A program made the position numbers and the translations under genes. From contig NZ_BQUT01000001.1 of assembly GCF_022835675.1 (NCBI RefSeq), positions 248,001 through 312,000 of the forward strand: 64,000 nucleotides of DNA. The letters run 5' to 3'. Below are positions 34,315-44,735 of this stretch, piece by piece (the stretch's first letter is position 1; each line of letters opens with the position of its first letter). The notes below the pieces were generated by a model. The model was not told where the DNA came from and made no database searches. It saw only the letters and a list, made by a program, of their open reading frames with translations. Source of the DNA: Companilactobacillus sp. RD055328. Lineage in GTDB: Bacteria; Bacillota; Bacilli; Lactobacillales; Lactobacillaceae.

Positions 34315-35412
34315 CTAATTAAATGGTTTGTAGTCCATCTCCAAGCTTTCGGCAACGGCTTTTTCAGTTAAGTCACCTTGATAAGTATTAATACCTGTCA
34401 AAATTGTATTGTTTTTTGCAGCTTCTTTTAATCCTTTATTTGCAATTTGAATTGCATAAGGCATTGTTGCTGATGAAAGAGCTTCAGTAGCTGTCTTTGG
34501 CACAGCTCCCGGAATATTAGGAACTGTGTAGTGAACTACATCATGCATAACATATGTTGGTTCGTCATGACTTGTGATGGTTGTTGATGTAGCAAAAATA
34601 CCACCTTGGTCTATCGGAATATCAACTACAACAGAACCAGGTTCCATACTCTTAATCATTTCTTCAGAAACCAACTTAGGTGCAGCAGCTCCTGGAATAA
34701 GTACAGCTCCAATTACTAAATCAGCTTTTTTAACAGCCGATGCGATGTTATGTGTATTTGACATCAATGTTTGAACTTTTCCGTCAAAAATATCTTCAAT
34801 TTCAGCAAGTCTTTGAGCATTAATATCTAGTAAAGTTACATTAGCTCCCATTCCTACAGCAATCTTAGCGGCATTCACACCAACTGTACCACCACCAATT
34901 ACTACAACTTCACCACGTTTAACTCCGGGTACCCCTGATAATAAGATACCTTTACCACCATGGTTTTGTTCAAGGAAATGTGCCCCTACTTGAACCGACA
35001 TACGACCAGCTATTTCACTCATTGGAACTAATAATGGCAATCCACCATTTCTTCCTACCATTGTTTCATAGCCAACTCCTGTTGTCTTAGCATCTAGTAA
35101 TGCTTTTGTAAGTTCTGGATCGGCTGCTAGGTGTAGGTAAGTATAGATTATCAAATCTTCTCTAAAGTAATGATATTCAGATTCTAGTGGTTCCTTAACC
35201 TTAATTACTAAGTCTGCTGACCATGCTTCATCAGCAGAAACCATTTTTGCTCCCACATTTTCATAGTCAGAATCAGGATACCCTGAACCAACACCAGCAT
35301 TTTTTTCTACTAATACTTGATGTCCTGCTTTTACTAAGTTTGAAACACCTGCAGGTGTACTACCAACACGTTCTTCTTCATTTTTAATTTCTTTAGGAAT
35401 ACCAATAATCAT
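34315..35412 (-). CDS. ald: Alanine dehydrogenase
   Basis: A 365-residue NAD-dependent enzyme interconverting L-alanine and pyruvate plus ammonia. It begins [20 protein letters not shown] as in the family. Active-site Lys is in IKVKEP and His in YLHLA. The NAD fold is [18 protein letters not shown], and [19 protein letters not shown] is conserved. An amino-acid permease lies 70 bp upstream on the same strand and may be co-transcribed. Together they suggest use of alanine as nitrogen source or pyruvate balancing. Confidence 0.95.
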   Translation of the reverse strand: MIIGIPKEIKNEEERVGSTPAGVSNLVKAGHQVLVEKNAGVGSGYPDSDYENVGAKMVSADEAWSADLVIKVKEPLESEYHYFREDLIIYTYLHLAADPELTKALLDAKTTGVGYETMVGRNGGLPLLVPMSEIAGRMSVQVGAHFLEQNHGGKGILLSGVPGVKRGEVVVIGGGTVGVNAAKIAVGMGANVTLLDINAQRLAEIEDIFDGKVQTLMSNTHNIASAVKKADLVIGAVLIPGAAAPKLVSEEMIKSMEPGSVVVDIPIDQGGIFATSTTITSHDEPTYVMHDVVHYTVPNIPGAVPKTATEALSSATMPYAIQIANKGLKEAAKNNTILTGINTYQGDLTEKAVAESLEMDYKPFN

Positions 35413-35482
35413 AGTTACTACCCTCCAAATATTTTTTTAGAAATCACTTATCATCAATATAAAATTTCATAAAACTTTGAAA

Positions 35483-36838
35483 CTAGTAAATAACATGCCT
35501 TATTGAATAGGCAACATAGATTACTAAACCAATCAATAACCAACCTAGGTAATTTAACCAAGCTGTCATTGGTAGATTAGTAAGCAAGAAAATACATGTT
35601 AAGATCGACAAAATTGGAATTGTATATCCAAATGGAATCTTAAATGGCCTCTTCAATTCTGGGAATTTAATCCTAATAACAATTACCGCTAATGAAATTA
35701 ACGCAAATACACAGATAGATCCCACATTTGAGAAAGTTGCCAAATTTTTCAGATCCAAAAATCCCGATCCTATTGCTGCAATTAATCCTATTAACCATAA
35801 AGCTTGATTAGGACTACCAGTCTTTTTGTTAAGAATAGACAAATTACTTGGTAAGAATCCACCTCGGCTCATAGCCATTGCTATATTAGAAGATGCATAT
35901 ATAAATGCCAAAATTACGGCTAATATTCCAAGTATCGCTCCCACAGAAATCACTTGTGCCACAATAGGTTGGTTAATGGTGATCAATACATACGACATAG
36001 CTTCAGGAACATTTAACTCACTGTAAACAACATCCCCTGTCATTACCAAACTTACCAAAATGTACATCATTGTCGAAACCGCTAAAGAAATAATGATGGC
36101 TTTTGGTAAATTCTTCTGAACATTTTTTACCTCCTCTGCTGATGTAGCTAATGCATCAAACCCAAGAAAAGCAAAGAATACAGTAGAAGCACCTGTGAAT
36201 ACTCCACTAATTCCAAATGGAAGTAATGGATGCCAATTCTTAGGCTTCACATAGAAAGCACCCACGATAATAAAGAGTAAAATAATTCCTATTTTGACTA
36301 ATACCAAAATATTATTAATCGTCTTACTCTCTTTCATACCACGTGTTAATAAGAATGTAATCATTAACACAATAATAATAGCCGGTAAATTCATGATCCC
36401 ACCATCAAATGGTGAAGACGCTAATGACTTAGGGAATACAATTCCAAATTCTTTAAGAAAAGATGTGAAGTATCCCGTCCATCCATTGGCTACCGTTGCC
36501 GTGGTTGTGATGTAGACACCTAACATAGTCCAGCCAGTGAAATATGCTAATGTTTGTCCCATCGATACCCATGTATAAACATAGGCACTTCCTGAACTAG
36601 GAATAGATGTTGTCAGTTCCGAATAACATAGTCCGATTAATCCACTGGCTAATGCCGCGATAATGAATGAAAAAATTACTCCCGGACCAGCATCCGTTGC
36701 TGCAACTATCCCCGTTAATACTAAAATACCTGTTCCAATTATTGCCCCAATGCCCATAATGGATAGGTCGAACAAACCTAATGTTTTAGGACGTTCGCTT
36801 TGATTATGAGCAAGATCGTCAATACTCTTCAGTTTCAT
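35483..36838 (-). CDS. APC-family amino-acid permease
   Basis: A 451-residue membrane transporter with about 12 helices. Conserved APC features are GIGAIIGTGILVLTG in helix 1, SGSAYVYTWVSMG, and FFAFLGFDALATSAEEVKNP-like sequence in helix 6 to loop. It resembles the cationic/neutral YfnA-YhdG group. The ATG at 36838 is chosen because AGGAGG lies 8 nt upstream; a longer frame from 36874 lacks support. Adjacent to ald, so alanine or a related amino acid is a fair guess for the substrate. Confidence 0.9.
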   Translation of the reverse strand: MKLKSIDDLAHNQSERPKTLGLFDLSIMGIGAIIGTGILVLTGIVAATDAGPGVIFSFIIAALASGLIGLCYSELTTSIPSSGSAYVYTWVSMGQTLAYFTGWTMLGVYITTTATVANGWTGYFTSFLKEFGIVFPKSLASSPFDGGIMNLPAIIIVLMITFLLTRGMKESKTINNILVLVKIGIILLFIIVGAFYVKPKNWHPLLPFGISGVFTGASTVFFAFLGFDALATSAEEVKNVQKNLPKAIIISLAVSTMMYILVSLVMTGDVVYSELNVPEAMSYVLITINQPIVAQVISVGAILGILAVILAFIYASSNIAMAMSRGGFLPSNLSILNKKTGSPNQALWLIGLIAAIGSGFLDLKNLATFSNVGSICVFALISLAVIVIRIKFPELKRPFKIPFGYTIPILSILTCIFLLTNLPMTAWLNYLGWLLIGLVIYVAYSIRHVIY

Positions 36839-37048
36839 ATAGAAACCTCCTGACCAATGTACTGCTAAAATCAAATAATATAATTCTATTAATGTAAGCG
36901 ATTTCTAAATCGAGTATAACCTGTACATATTTAAATTAAAACAGTAATTTTTGAATTATTTTTTTATGATATTTTATTCACAAACTTTTACTTCGGTCTA
37001 ATAATAACAAACCATTACACTCGCTCCAGATTGTGAAAAATAAAATTT

Positions 37049-37079
37049 AAAAAAGACACTGAATCAATCAGTGTCTTTT
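37049..37079 (-). terminator. Terminator after araA
   Basis: AAAAGACACTGA / TCAGTGTCTTTT hairpin. The rest of the 258-bp gap to the permease gene is AT-rich with no other element I can support. Confidence 0.9.
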
Positions 37080-37096
37080 GTTCAAAATGATTTTTA

Positions 37097-38521
37097 TTAT
37101 TTAATATCAACATATGTTAATCCGAACATATTACTTAAATCTTGTAATTGTTCTGAATCAATAACAAATGATAGAACTGTATGATGTCCGCCACCAATAG
37201 TTAACCAGCCTTCTGCACCTTGTTTCCAACCTTCTTTTGGAGTCCACAATTGTTTAGCAACTGGTAAATGAGGTGTATCAGCTTCTGGTTTGTTCCCTGT
37301 AACATCATATGACATCAATTTGAACTCATCACCATAGTCAGCCATTGTAACGTCAACAGCATCACCTTCCATACCTGTAAACACAAGACGTGCCGGATCA
37401 TCTTTATCACCAATATCTAGCGGATGAACTTCTACACGTGGTTTATCTGAAGCAATAGTTGGGTCAACTTCAAGCATATGTGATCCCAAAATAGCTTCAT
37501 GTCCTTTACGTAAATCAAGCGTATAGTCTTCCATAAATACCGTTTGTTTGTTATGAGCCATAATTTTTAATAAGCGACCAAGAGCGGCTGTCTTCCAATC
37601 ACCTTCACCAGCAAATCCATAACCTTCAGCCATTAACATTTGTGCAGCAAGTCCTGGAAGTTGTTCTAACCCTACTAAGTCTTCAAAGTTAGTTGTAAAT
37701 GCAGTGTATCCACGGTCATCCATAAATTTTTTGATAGCAAAATATTCACGAATTTGATATTTAGTATTGTGTTCAAATTTTTCAGAAGAATTTTGTCCTT
37801 CAACAAAATCATATTCTTTACTTAATTCTTCATATTTATCATCAATGTCAGAGTCAGAAACAGCATTCACTTCTTCCACTAAATCACCAACACCCCAATA
37901 ATCAACTGTCCAGCCGAACTTAATTTGAGCTTCAACCTTATCACCGTCAGTAACAGCTACATTACGCATCTTGTCTGCAAAAGTTACTACTTTAATACCA
38001 AATGATTCATTGTAAGCTACCGCAACATCCATCCATTTGGCAATTTGTTTTTGAACTTCAGTATCTCCCCAATAACCAGAGATAATTTTATTATTCTTAC
38101 GCAAGCGTGCATTGATAAATGCATATTCACGATCACCATGCGCTGATTGATTCAAGTTCATGTAATCAAAATCAATTGTGTCGTAAGGGATATTATTCAA
38201 AAATTGTGTTGCCAAATGTAATAGAGGCTTTTGGAGTAACTTTGTTCCGCGAATCCAGTTTTTAGCAGGTGAGAAAGTATGCATCCAAGTAATGACACCT
38301 GCTACTTTGTCGTTGTAATTCACTTCCTTCATTGTCTCTGTAATGTTATCAGCTGTAGTTGCTACTAATTTAAATTTAACTGGATATGGCAACGACTTTG
38401 ATGCATTTAGTTTATCTACTATTTCTTTTGCATCTTTTTTCACTGAACGTAGAGTTTCTTCACCATATAAAGATTGACTACCTGTAATAAACCAAAATTC
38501 ATAATCTTCCATTTTTTTCAT
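37097..38521 (-). CDS. araA: L-arabinose isomerase
   Basis: A 474-residue Mn-dependent isomerase turning L-arabinose into L-ribulose. It starts with [19 protein letters not shown], highly conserved. Catalytic and metal residues are in the [22 protein letters not shown] and [10 protein letters not shown] segments, and the C-terminal GGGHHTVLS supplies His. It is the last gene of araB-araD-araA, 14 bp after araD. Regulated through the araB promoter by AraR and CcpA sites. Confidence 0.97.
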   Translation of the reverse strand: MKKMEDYEFWFITGSQSLYGEETLRSVKKDAKEIVDKLNASKSLPYPVKFKLVATTADNITETMKEVNYNDKVAGVITWMHTFSPAKNWIRGTKLLQKPLLHLATQFLNNIPYDTIDFDYMNLNQSAHGDREYAFINARLRKNNKIISGYWGDTEVQKQIAKWMDVAVAYNESFGIKVVTFADKMRNVAVTDGDKVEAQIKFGWTVDYWGVGDLVEEVNAVSDSDIDDKYEELSKEYDFVEGQNSSEKFEHNTKYQIREYFAIKKFMDDRGYTAFTTNFEDLVGLEQLPGLAAQMLMAEGYGFAGEGDWKTAALGRLLKIMAHNKQTVFMEDYTLDLRKGHEAILGSHMLEVDPTIASDKPRVEVHPLDIGDKDDPARLVFTGMEGDAVDVTMADYGDEFKLMSYDVTGNKPEADTPHLPVAKQLWTPKEGWKQGAEGWLTIGGGHHTVLSFVIDSEQLQDLSNMFGLTYVDIK

Positions 38522-38535
38522 AATAATTCTCCTTT

Positions 38536-39264
38536 TTATTTTCTATTTGCATGTTCTTTTGATTTAGCGTTTTCTTGACCATAATAGGCATTAGCTCCGT
38601 GTTTACGATAGTAATGCTTGTTCAATAAATACTGTGGTGCGTGTATTTCATCACGTGTTAATTGTAATGCGTGATAACTTGTTTCTGCTGTAACCTCTAA
38701 TACTTTAGCGTTATATACAGATTTTTCGGGAGTTGTTCCCCATGAAAAAGGACCATGTTGACTTACTAACACAGCGGGGACTGCATCAGGATCTAGTCCA
38801 CGCCTTTTGAACTCTTTTACTATAACTTTTCCAGTATTCAATTCATATGCCTCTTCTATTTCTTCATCAGAAAGGGCAGGAGCTGTTGGAATATCACCAA
38901 AGAATGTGTCTGCATGTGTTGTACTTACAGCTGGAATATCCATTTTTGCTGCAGCAAACGACACCGCCCACGGAGAGTGCGTATGAGTAATTCCACCAAT
39001 ATTTGGAAAATGATTATATAAATAAGTATGTGTCGGTGTATCACTTGAAGGATTCATTTCACCTTCAACAACATTACCTTCTAAATTAACCACGACCATA
39101 TCACTTGGTTTCAAGTCTTTATAGTCAACGCCAGATGGTTTAATAACAAACAATCCTTTTTCACGATCAATTCCTGATACATTCCCCCAGGTGAACGTTA
39201 CTAAATCAAGCCTAGGTAATTGCATATTTGCTTCGTATACTTCTTTTTTTAATTCTTCAAGCAT
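38536..39264 (-). CDS. araD: L-ribulose-5-phosphate 4-epimerase
   Basis: A 242-residue class II aldolase-fold, zinc-dependent epimerase giving D-xylulose 5-phosphate. Seen are [17 protein letters not shown], the zinc His pair in [14 protein letters not shown], and the SQHGPFSWG loop. Length is usual. Between araB and araA in one operon, with 14-bp gaps on both sides. Confidence 0.96.
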   Translation of the reverse strand: MLEELKKEVYEANMQLPRLDLVTFTWGNVSGIDREKGLFVIKPSGVDYKDLKPSDMVVVNLEGNVVEGEMNPSSDTPTHTYLYNHFPNIGGITHTHSPWAVSFAAAKMDIPAVSTTHADTFFGDIPTAPALSDEEIEEAYELNTGKVIVKEFKRRGLDPDAVPAVLVSQHGPFSWGTTPEKSVYNAKVLEVTAETSYHALQLTRDEIHAPQYLLNKHYYRKHGANAYYGQENAKSKEHANRK

Positions 39265-39278
39265 CCTATTAGCCTCTT

Positions 39279-40880
39279 TTAATCTTCAATATTATCGCCA
39301 GCCGCTGCTTCTACTGGTAATCCTGCCACGTATCTTTCAACAAATTTTTCGTATCCCTTAACACCCTTAGCTTCAGGGCTTAATGTCATACTTTCAGGAT
39401 TTGTAAACACTTTATGATCTAAGTAATCATCTAAAGCTTGATTAGCATTGTCTTTAGCATACATTGCTAAAACAGCCATTCCCCACGGACCACCTTCACC
39501 GGCATTACCCATTACGGTAATGGGGATATTCAAGGCATTTGATAAAACTTGTTGTGCCACTACTTGAGTTTTGAACAAGCCACCTTGTGCAATCATGACA
39601 TCAGTTTTGATTTGTTCTTCATCACTCAAAATATTCATCCCTATTTTAAGCGGAGCAAAGGCTGCATAAAGTTGTGTTTGAATGAAATTAGATAAGTTGA
39701 ATTTACTATTGGGGGTCCTGATAAACAAAGGCCGTCCAGATTTAATGTCTGTGATATTTTCACCCGACTGATAACTGTAATTAATTAAACCTCCGGCATC
39801 TGGATCAGCCTTTGTTGCTTCCAAAAATAATGCTTCATATAACTTATTAGGTGTTAGATTAACTCCTAATCTAGTAGCAAATTCATTGAATAAACTTGCC
39901 CAGGCATTAATATCCGAAGAACAATTATTAACATGAACCATAGCTACAGGTGATCCATCTGGAGTCATTACGATGTCAATATCACGATGTACAGCTTTCA
40001 ACGGTTTTTCTAGAACCACCATTGAAAATGCAGAAGTGCCTACTGAAATATTCCCAGTTCTCTTACGTACACTGTTGGTACCAACCATACCAGTTCCAGC
40101 ATCACCTTCTGGAGGAGCCATAATACTCCCAGCGGTTAAATTACCTGTAATATCAAGCAAACTAGCTCCTTTTTCGGATAATGCTCCCGCTTGTTCACCT
40201 GCGTCTAAAACATCAGGCAATATGTTTTTAATATCCCAATCGTAACTTTTCACTTTTTCAAGACTTGAAAATTTGTTTAACATGTCTTTTGAATATTTAT
40301 GTGTACTCTCATCAATTGGGAAAACTCCTGATGCATCACCAACACCTAGAATCTTTTCACCAGAAAGTTTCCAATGTACATATCCAGCTAGTGTCGTCAC
40401 AAAATCAATATTCTTAACATGTTCTTCATTATTCAATATTGACTGATACAGATGTGCAATAGTCCAACGTTGTGGAATATTAAATTGGAATTCTTCAGTC
40501 AATTCATTTGCAGCTGATCCAGTAATATTATTTCGCCAAGTTCTGAATGGTACTAGCAGTTCATTGTTCTTATCAAAAGCTAAGTAACCGTGCATCATGG
40601 CACTAATACCAATTGAACTAATTTTTGTTAAAGGTATATGATATTTACTTTGTACTTCTGCTGCCAATTGTGAATAACTGGTTTGAATACCTTCCCAAAC
40701 ATTATCGATGGAATACGTCCAAACATTATCAATAAATTGATTCTCCCAAACATAGCTACCTGAAGCGATAGTATTAAAATCATCTGTAACTAGTACGGTT
40801 TTAATCGTTGTTGATCCTAATTCAATTCCCAAGGAAACATTTCCTTGCTCAATTGCCTGAGACGTTTTAATTAAATTCAT
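39279..40880 (-). CDS. araB: L-ribulokinase (FGGY family)
   Basis: A 533-residue sugar kinase with two actin-like domains. The N-terminal phosphate motif is GIELGSTTIKTVL, the mid region MMHGYLAFDKNN contains sugar-binding residues, and PPEGDAGTGMVGTNSV with NAGEGGPWGMAVLA form the ATP region. Context with araD and araA fixes the role as ribulokinase. First gene of the operon; the promoter has an AraR palindrome in its spacer and a cre site downstream. Confidence 0.93.
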   Translation of the reverse strand: MNLIKTSQAIEQGNVSLGIELGSTTIKTVLVTDDFNTIASGSYVWENQFIDNVWTYSIDNVWEGIQTSYSQLAAEVQSKYHIPLTKISSIGISAMMHGYLAFDKNNELLVPFRTWRNNITGSAANELTEEFQFNIPQRWTIAHLYQSILNNEEHVKNIDFVTTLAGYVHWKLSGEKILGVGDASGVFPIDESTHKYSKDMLNKFSSLEKVKSYDWDIKNILPDVLDAGEQAGALSEKGASLLDITGNLTAGSIMAPPEGDAGTGMVGTNSVRKRTGNISVGTSAFSMVVLEKPLKAVHRDIDIVMTPDGSPVAMVHVNNCSSDINAWASLFNEFATRLGVNLTPNKLYEALFLEATKADPDAGGLINYSYQSGENITDIKSGRPLFIRTPNSKFNLSNFIQTQLYAAFAPLKIGMNILSDEEQIKTDVMIAQGGLFKTQVVAQQVLSNALNIPITVMGNAGEGGPWGMAVLAMYAKDNANQALDDYLDHKVFTNPESMTLSPEAKGVKGYEKFVERYVAGLPVEAAAGDNIED

Positions 40881-40895
40881 TATTTGCCCTCAATT

Positions 40896-40909
40896 CTAAA
40901 GCGTTTTCA
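40896..40909. promoter_or_regulatory. cre site downstream of the araB promoter
   Basis: Minus strand TGAAAACGCTTTAG, 12 of 14 to the CcpA consensus, between the -10 and the araB start. Confidence 0.65.
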
Positions 40910-40922
40910 TTATAACGATTTC

Positions 40923-40951
40923 ATTTTAATATATTTATACGTATAAATCAA
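40923..40951 (-). promoter_or_regulatory. araBDA promoter
   Basis: Minus strand TTGATT (40951-40946), 17-nt spacer, TAAAAT (40928-40923). Confidence 0.75.
40933..40948. promoter_or_regulatory. AraR operator at araB
   Basis: ATTTATACGTATAAAT, a perfect 16-bp palindrome with the same ATTT-TACGTA-AAAT frame as the Bacillus AraR site. It sits inside the araB promoter spacer. Confidence 0.82.
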
Positions 40952-40977
40952 TAGAATGAATAATTATTAGGACAAAT

Positions 40978-41016
40978 AAAAAAGACTAACCAGAAATTTA
41001 TCTGATTAGTCTTTTA
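40978..41016. terminator. Terminator after araR
   Basis: AAAAAGACTAACCAGA / TCTGATTAGTCTTTT imperfect hairpin with T-runs on the minus strand. Confidence 0.82.
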
Positions 41017-42096
41017 TTTTTTTAACACAGAGTTTCTTATGATTAATTCCGGCTCATAAATTATATTATCTAAATCTTGCTTCTCTTCAATTATATCCAA
41101 TATCATTTTTCCGGCATCGTGTCCCATTTTTTCTTTAGGATGTTCAATCGTTGTCAGTTTCGGAGATATGTACTGAGATAGCTGATAATTGTCAAACCCA
41201 ATTATTGATATGTCTTCTGGTATCTTTAAAGATAAAGACCTTACCAAATCCATAACTTGTATAGCTAATTGATCGTTATAACAAAGTATTGCTGTAGGTC
41301 GTTCATTTTCATTCATTAATAAAGCATTTTCTATTCTTTTAAATATAGCGTGCATATTATCTGAAGACTGATACATTATCATTTCACTTAATAAAGAATA
41401 ATCACTATGATTCCGATAAGAATTTATATACCCATTCATTCGATGAACGCCTTGGGAATCATCTATTTTAAATAACCCTAAAATCTTTTGATGTCCATAA
41501 TCAAACAAGATATCAGTAGCGATTCTCCCACCTTCAAAATCATTCATTTCTATATATGGAATCTCCAAATCAGAATAATGAGCATTAATAAATAAAATAG
41601 GTATACCTAAATCTTTTAACTTCATATAAATATCTTTATTGATGTTACTTAAAGCACTTTGTGTAGGCTCTACAATAAGCCCTGAAATCCCACTGTCCAT
41701 CATTTTCAGTAAACTTTGACGTTCTTTTTCGGGATTATTTTGCGTGTTACTTATTAGAATTGAATAACCAGAATTTGATATGTATCTATCAATACCGGCA
41801 ATAATATTAGGAAAAATATAGTCTGCGATATGTGTTGTAATAACACCAATCACTTTACTTTTTAATGGTGCATCATTAATCTTTTGCCAATCATCAACAA
41901 ACATTCCTCCACCTTGAATTCGGTATACATAATGGTCATTTTCTAATTCTCCGATAGCATGACGAATAGTATATCTACTAACATTATAAGTTTTCATCAA
42001 CTCCGATTCTGTCGGTAACCTATCATTCACCTTGTACACTCCGGAAAGTATTTTCTCTTTAATATCGTGCTCAACAACCTCATATTTGTTTTCCAT
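41014..42096 (-). CDS. araR: Arabinose repressor AraR (GntR/LacI hybrid)
   Basis: A 360-residue regulator. The N-terminal GntR winged helix (~1-70: KYEVVEHDIKEKI, LPTESELMKTYNVSRYTIRH) is joined to a LacI-type periplasmic-binding-like sensor domain (~75-360, with GLIVEPTQSA, AILCYNDQLAIQVM, DISIIGFDN). This chimera is typical of AraR, which releases its operators on binding arabinose. The ATG at 42096 has GGAG 6 nt upstream; the longer frame starting with TTG is not preferred. It is divergent from the GH43 gene; matching palindromes flank both sides. Confidence 0.93.
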   Translation of the reverse strand: MENKYEVVEHDIKEKILSGVYKVNDRLPTESELMKTYNVSRYTIRHAIGELENDHYVYRIQGGGMFVDDWQKINDAPLKSKVIGVITTHIADYIFPNIIAGIDRYISNSGYSILISNTQNNPEKERQSLLKMMDSGISGLIVEPTQSALSNINKDIYMKLKDLGIPILFINAHYSDLEIPYIEMNDFEGGRIATDILFDYGHQKILGLFKIDDSQGVHRMNGYINSYRNHSDYSLLSEMIMYQSSDNMHAIFKRIENALLMNENERPTAILCYNDQLAIQVMDLVRSLSLKIPEDISIIGFDNYQLSQYISPKLTTIEHPKEKMGHDAGKMILDIIEEKQDLDNIIYEPELIIRNSVLKK

Positions 42097-42131
42097 GAAT
42101 ATCTCCATTTGAATTGGCAAGGATTTAGAAC

Positions 42132-42147
42132 AGTTTATACGTATTCT
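42132..42147. promoter_or_regulatory. AraR-like half-conserved operator near araR
   Basis: AGTTTATACGTATTCT, the TATACGTAT core with one degenerate arm, 36 bp before araR; consistent with autoregulation. Confidence 0.5.
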
Positions 42148-42298
42148 TACAGATAATCACATATTTTATCAAAAAAACAATTCAATTCAACTCACCAGCG
42201 TTATATATACTATAAACATCCTACTATATTTATACTCTAGTTAATATCATAAATAAAATAAACAACTAATTATATTAATTAAAAAATATATTTTAAAT

Positions 42299-42314
42299 AT
42301 TTATACAAATAAAT
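42299..42314. promoter_or_regulatory. AraR operator 1 at the GH43 promoter
   Basis: ATTTATACAAATAAAT, 13 of 16 to the araB palindrome, 29 bp (about three helical turns) from the next site. Confidence 0.65.
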
Positions 42315-42322
42315 ATTACCTA

Positions 42323-42351
42323 TTGACATTTATCCGTATAAATTCTAATAT
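42323..42351 (+). promoter_or_regulatory. Promoter of the GH43-MFS unit
   Basis: TTGACA, 17-nt spacer, TAATAT, 45 bp before the start codon. Confidence 0.82.
42328..42343. promoter_or_regulatory. AraR operator 2 inside the GH43 promoter spacer
   Basis: ATTTATCCGTATAAAT, one mismatch to the araB palindrome, covering the -35 edge and spacer. Confidence 0.78.
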
Positions 42352-42364
42352 ATACACATTAACA

Positions 42365-42378
42365 AGAAAACGTTTACA
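42365..42378. promoter_or_regulatory. cre site before the GH43 gene
   Basis: Minus strand TGTAAACGTTTTCT, 13 of 14 to the CcpA consensus, between -10 and start. Confidence 0.72.
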
Positions 42379-42395
42379 TAAAAGGAGAATTTCTT

Positions 42396-43364
42396 ATGAG
42401 TGAAACTTATATTAATCCATTAATTATTCAGCGCGCCGATCCATTCATTTATAAACATACTGATGGCTTTTACTATCTAACAGCTTCAGTCCCCGCTTAT
42501 AATCTAATTGAGATTCGCCGTGCTAAGACACTCAATGGTTTGGCACATGCCGCACCACGTACTATTTGGAGAAAACACGATTCTGGAGAAATGAGTCAAT
42601 TAATTTGGGCACCGGAGCTCCATTTTACAAATGGAAAATGGTACATTTACTTCGCCGCAGCCGAAACAACAGATTTCGATGAAAATGGTATGTTCCAACA
42701 TCGAATGTTTTGTATTGAATGTTCCAATGCTGATCCGATGCATTCAGAAGATGACTGGGTAGAAAAAGGACAAGTTAAAACAGATAAAGATACTTTTGCT
42801 CTAGACGCAACTACATTTGAACACAATGAAAATCTTTACTATGTCTGGGCCCAAAAAGACAAGGAAATCAAAGGAAATACTAATCTATACATTTCTGAAA
42901 TGGAAAACCCTTGGACATTGAAGACAAGTCCTATTATGATTTCAAAACCAGAAACAGAATGGGAAACTAGAGGATTCTGGGTAAATGAAGGACCTGCTGT
43001 CATTAAAAGGAACGGTAAAATCTTTATTACATATTCAGGTAGTGCAACAGATGAGAACTACTGTATGGGCCTTTTGTCTATTGATAGCACACAAGACTTG
43101 CTAAATGCTAATAATTGGATTAAATCGGACAAGCCAGTATTTCAAAGCGACTTGTCTACTAATCAATTTGGTCCGGGTCACAATTCCTTCACAATAGCTG
43201 AGGATGGAAAAACAGATATACTTGTTTATCACTGTCGTGATTATACAGAAATTAAAGGTGACCCCTTATACGATCCAAATCGACATACAAAAATTCAAAC
43301 ATTTACATGGAATAATGATGGGACACCTAACTTTGGTAAGCCAGTTCCTTATAATTATAAATAA
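42396..43364 (+). CDS. GH43 glycosidase, probable intracellular alpha-L-arabinofuranosidase
   Basis: A 322-residue five-bladed beta-propeller glycosidase. The GH43 triad is visible: base Asp in IIQRADPFIYKH, pKa-modulating Asp in FALDATTFEHN, and acid Glu in GFWVNEGPAVIK. There is no signal peptide, so it acts inside the cell on imported arabino-oligosaccharides. The MFS gene 18 bp downstream is the likely importer. AraR sites in the promoter support arabinose as product; beta-xylosidase activity is the main alternative. Confidence 0.88.
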   Translation: MSETYINPLIIQRADPFIYKHTDGFYYLTASVPAYNLIEIRRAKTLNGLAHAAPRTIWRKHDSGEMSQLIWAPELHFTNGKWYIYFAAAETTDFDENGMFQHRMFCIECSNADPMHSEDDWVEKGQVKTDKDTFALDATTFEHNENLYYVWAQKDKEIKGNTNLYISEMENPWTLKTSPIMISKPETEWETRGFWVNEGPAVIKRNGKIFITYSGSATDENYCMGLLSIDSTQDLLNANNWIKSDKPVFQSDLSTNQFGPGHNSFTIAEDGKTDILVYHCRDYTEIKGDPLYDPNRHTKIQTFTWNNDGTPNFGKPVPYNYK

Positions 43365-43382
43365 TCTGGGAGGATTAAAATT

Positions 43383-44651
43383 ATGGATGCTAAACAAGAA
43401 GTAAGCACAAGTAAAAATTTTTGGGGATTCCCACTTTCTCACTTTAGTTATTTTTTCATTTGGGCAGTTGTTAATGGATATTTAACGCTTTGGATGGAAA
43501 AAGTTGCTCACATGAATGGTACTCAATCAGGTTTAGTTTTCTCAATGATGGCCGGTATTTCTTTACTTTATCAACCATTTTTTGGAATTATTTCTGACAA
43601 ACTATTATTTAAGAAAAATTTGATTTTATTAATTTCTATTGCCGGTATTTTTATAGGTCCGTATTTCCAATGGTTATTTTTACCAATTCTACACGTTAAT
43701 TCATTTCTAGTTGCTGTTGTCACTGGTGCATTCCTTAGTTTCATTCTTAATGGTGGTGTATCAGTTGTTGAACAATATGTGCAACGTGCCTCACTAGCAA
43801 ATAAATTTGAATACTCACACTCTCGTGTTGGTGGATCCGTTGCTGGTGTCGTTGCCGCCCTTGTTGCTGGTAGAATTTTCTTATGGCAACCAAATTCAAT
43901 ATTCTGGATTTGTTCAATTTCAGCTGTTTTCTTAACTTTATTACTTATTTTTAGTGACAAGATTAATATGGATAATGCTGCAGCGGCTGGTGATGACTCA
44001 TCAACACTAGATATGAAAACTGTTATGTCAGTGTTTAAGATTAAAAATCTTTGGGTCTTAGCAATATTCTATATGGGAGCTTCTGCTATATTTGATGTTT
44101 TTGATCAACAATTTATCATTTTCTTTCAAACTTTTTTCCATTCCGCAACACAAGGTACTCTAGTATATAGTTACATGTCATCTGCACAAACAGCTATTGA
44201 GTTTGTCCTTATGTTCCCAATGCCATGGATTATTAATAAAATTGGAGCTCGCAATGGTTTAATTGCTTATGGATTCCTAACATGTATTCGTATTCTTGGG
44301 TCAGCTTTATCTCCTACATGGGGTATGGTTGTATTCTTCCGTCTACTTGCCGGACTAGAAATGCCATTACTACTAACTTCAATTATGAAATACATCGCTG
44401 GAGCATTTGATATCCGTCTATACGCTACAGTTTATGCTTTAGCATCAAACTTTGCTAAGCAAATTTCAGTATTTATATTCTCATCTGTTGCAGGTAGAAT
44501 GTACGATATTATTGGATACCAACATACATATGTAATTATGGGTATTGTTGTATTCGCCATCACATTGTTTGCAGCATTTTTCTTAAAAAAAGAAGATCCT
44601 GTACAGGCTGGTGAAATAGAAGCTACACCTTCTGAAGTAAAGACCGAATAA
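43383..44651 (+). CDS. MFS oligosaccharide:H+ symporter (LacY-like)
   Basis: A 422-residue transporter with 12 predicted helices. It resembles the oligosaccharide:H+ symporter branch: FWGFPLSHFSYFFIWAVV in helix 1, FGIISDKLLFKKN between helices 2 and 3, and EYSHSRVGGSVAG after helix 4. It follows the GH43 gene with its own GGGAGG site. The inferred substrate is arabinose or short arabino-oligosaccharides, hydrolysed by the GH43 enzyme. A terminator follows before galM. Confidence 0.87.
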   Translation: MDAKQEVSTSKNFWGFPLSHFSYFFIWAVVNGYLTLWMEKVAHMNGTQSGLVFSMMAGISLLYQPFFGIISDKLLFKKNLILLISIAGIFIGPYFQWLFLPILHVNSFLVAVVTGAFLSFILNGGVSVVEQYVQRASLANKFEYSHSRVGGSVAGVVAALVAGRIFLWQPNSIFWICSISAVFLTLLLIFSDKINMDNAAAAGDDSSTLDMKTVMSVFKIKNLWVLAIFYMGASAIFDVFDQQFIIFFQTFFHSATQGTLVYSYMSSAQTAIEFVLMFPMPWIINKIGARNGLIAYGFLTCIRILGSALSPTWGMVVFFRLLAGLEMPLLLTSIMKYIAGAFDIRLYATVYALASNFAKQISVFIFSSVAGRMYDIIGYQHTYVIMGIVVFAITLFAAFFLKKEDPVQAGEIEATPSEVKTE

Positions 44652-44667
44652 TTTTTTATAATCAAAC

Positions 44668-44705
44668 AAAAGAAGGATAGATAAATAAATATCTATCCTT
44701 CTTTT
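44668..44705 (+). terminator. Terminator after the MFS gene
   Basis: AAAAGAAGGATAGAT / ATCTATCCTTCTTTT, a 15-bp stem with an 8-nt loop and T-run. Confidence 0.9.
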
Positions 44706-44735
44706 CAATTAAAGCTAATTAATAAAGGAAAAAAT

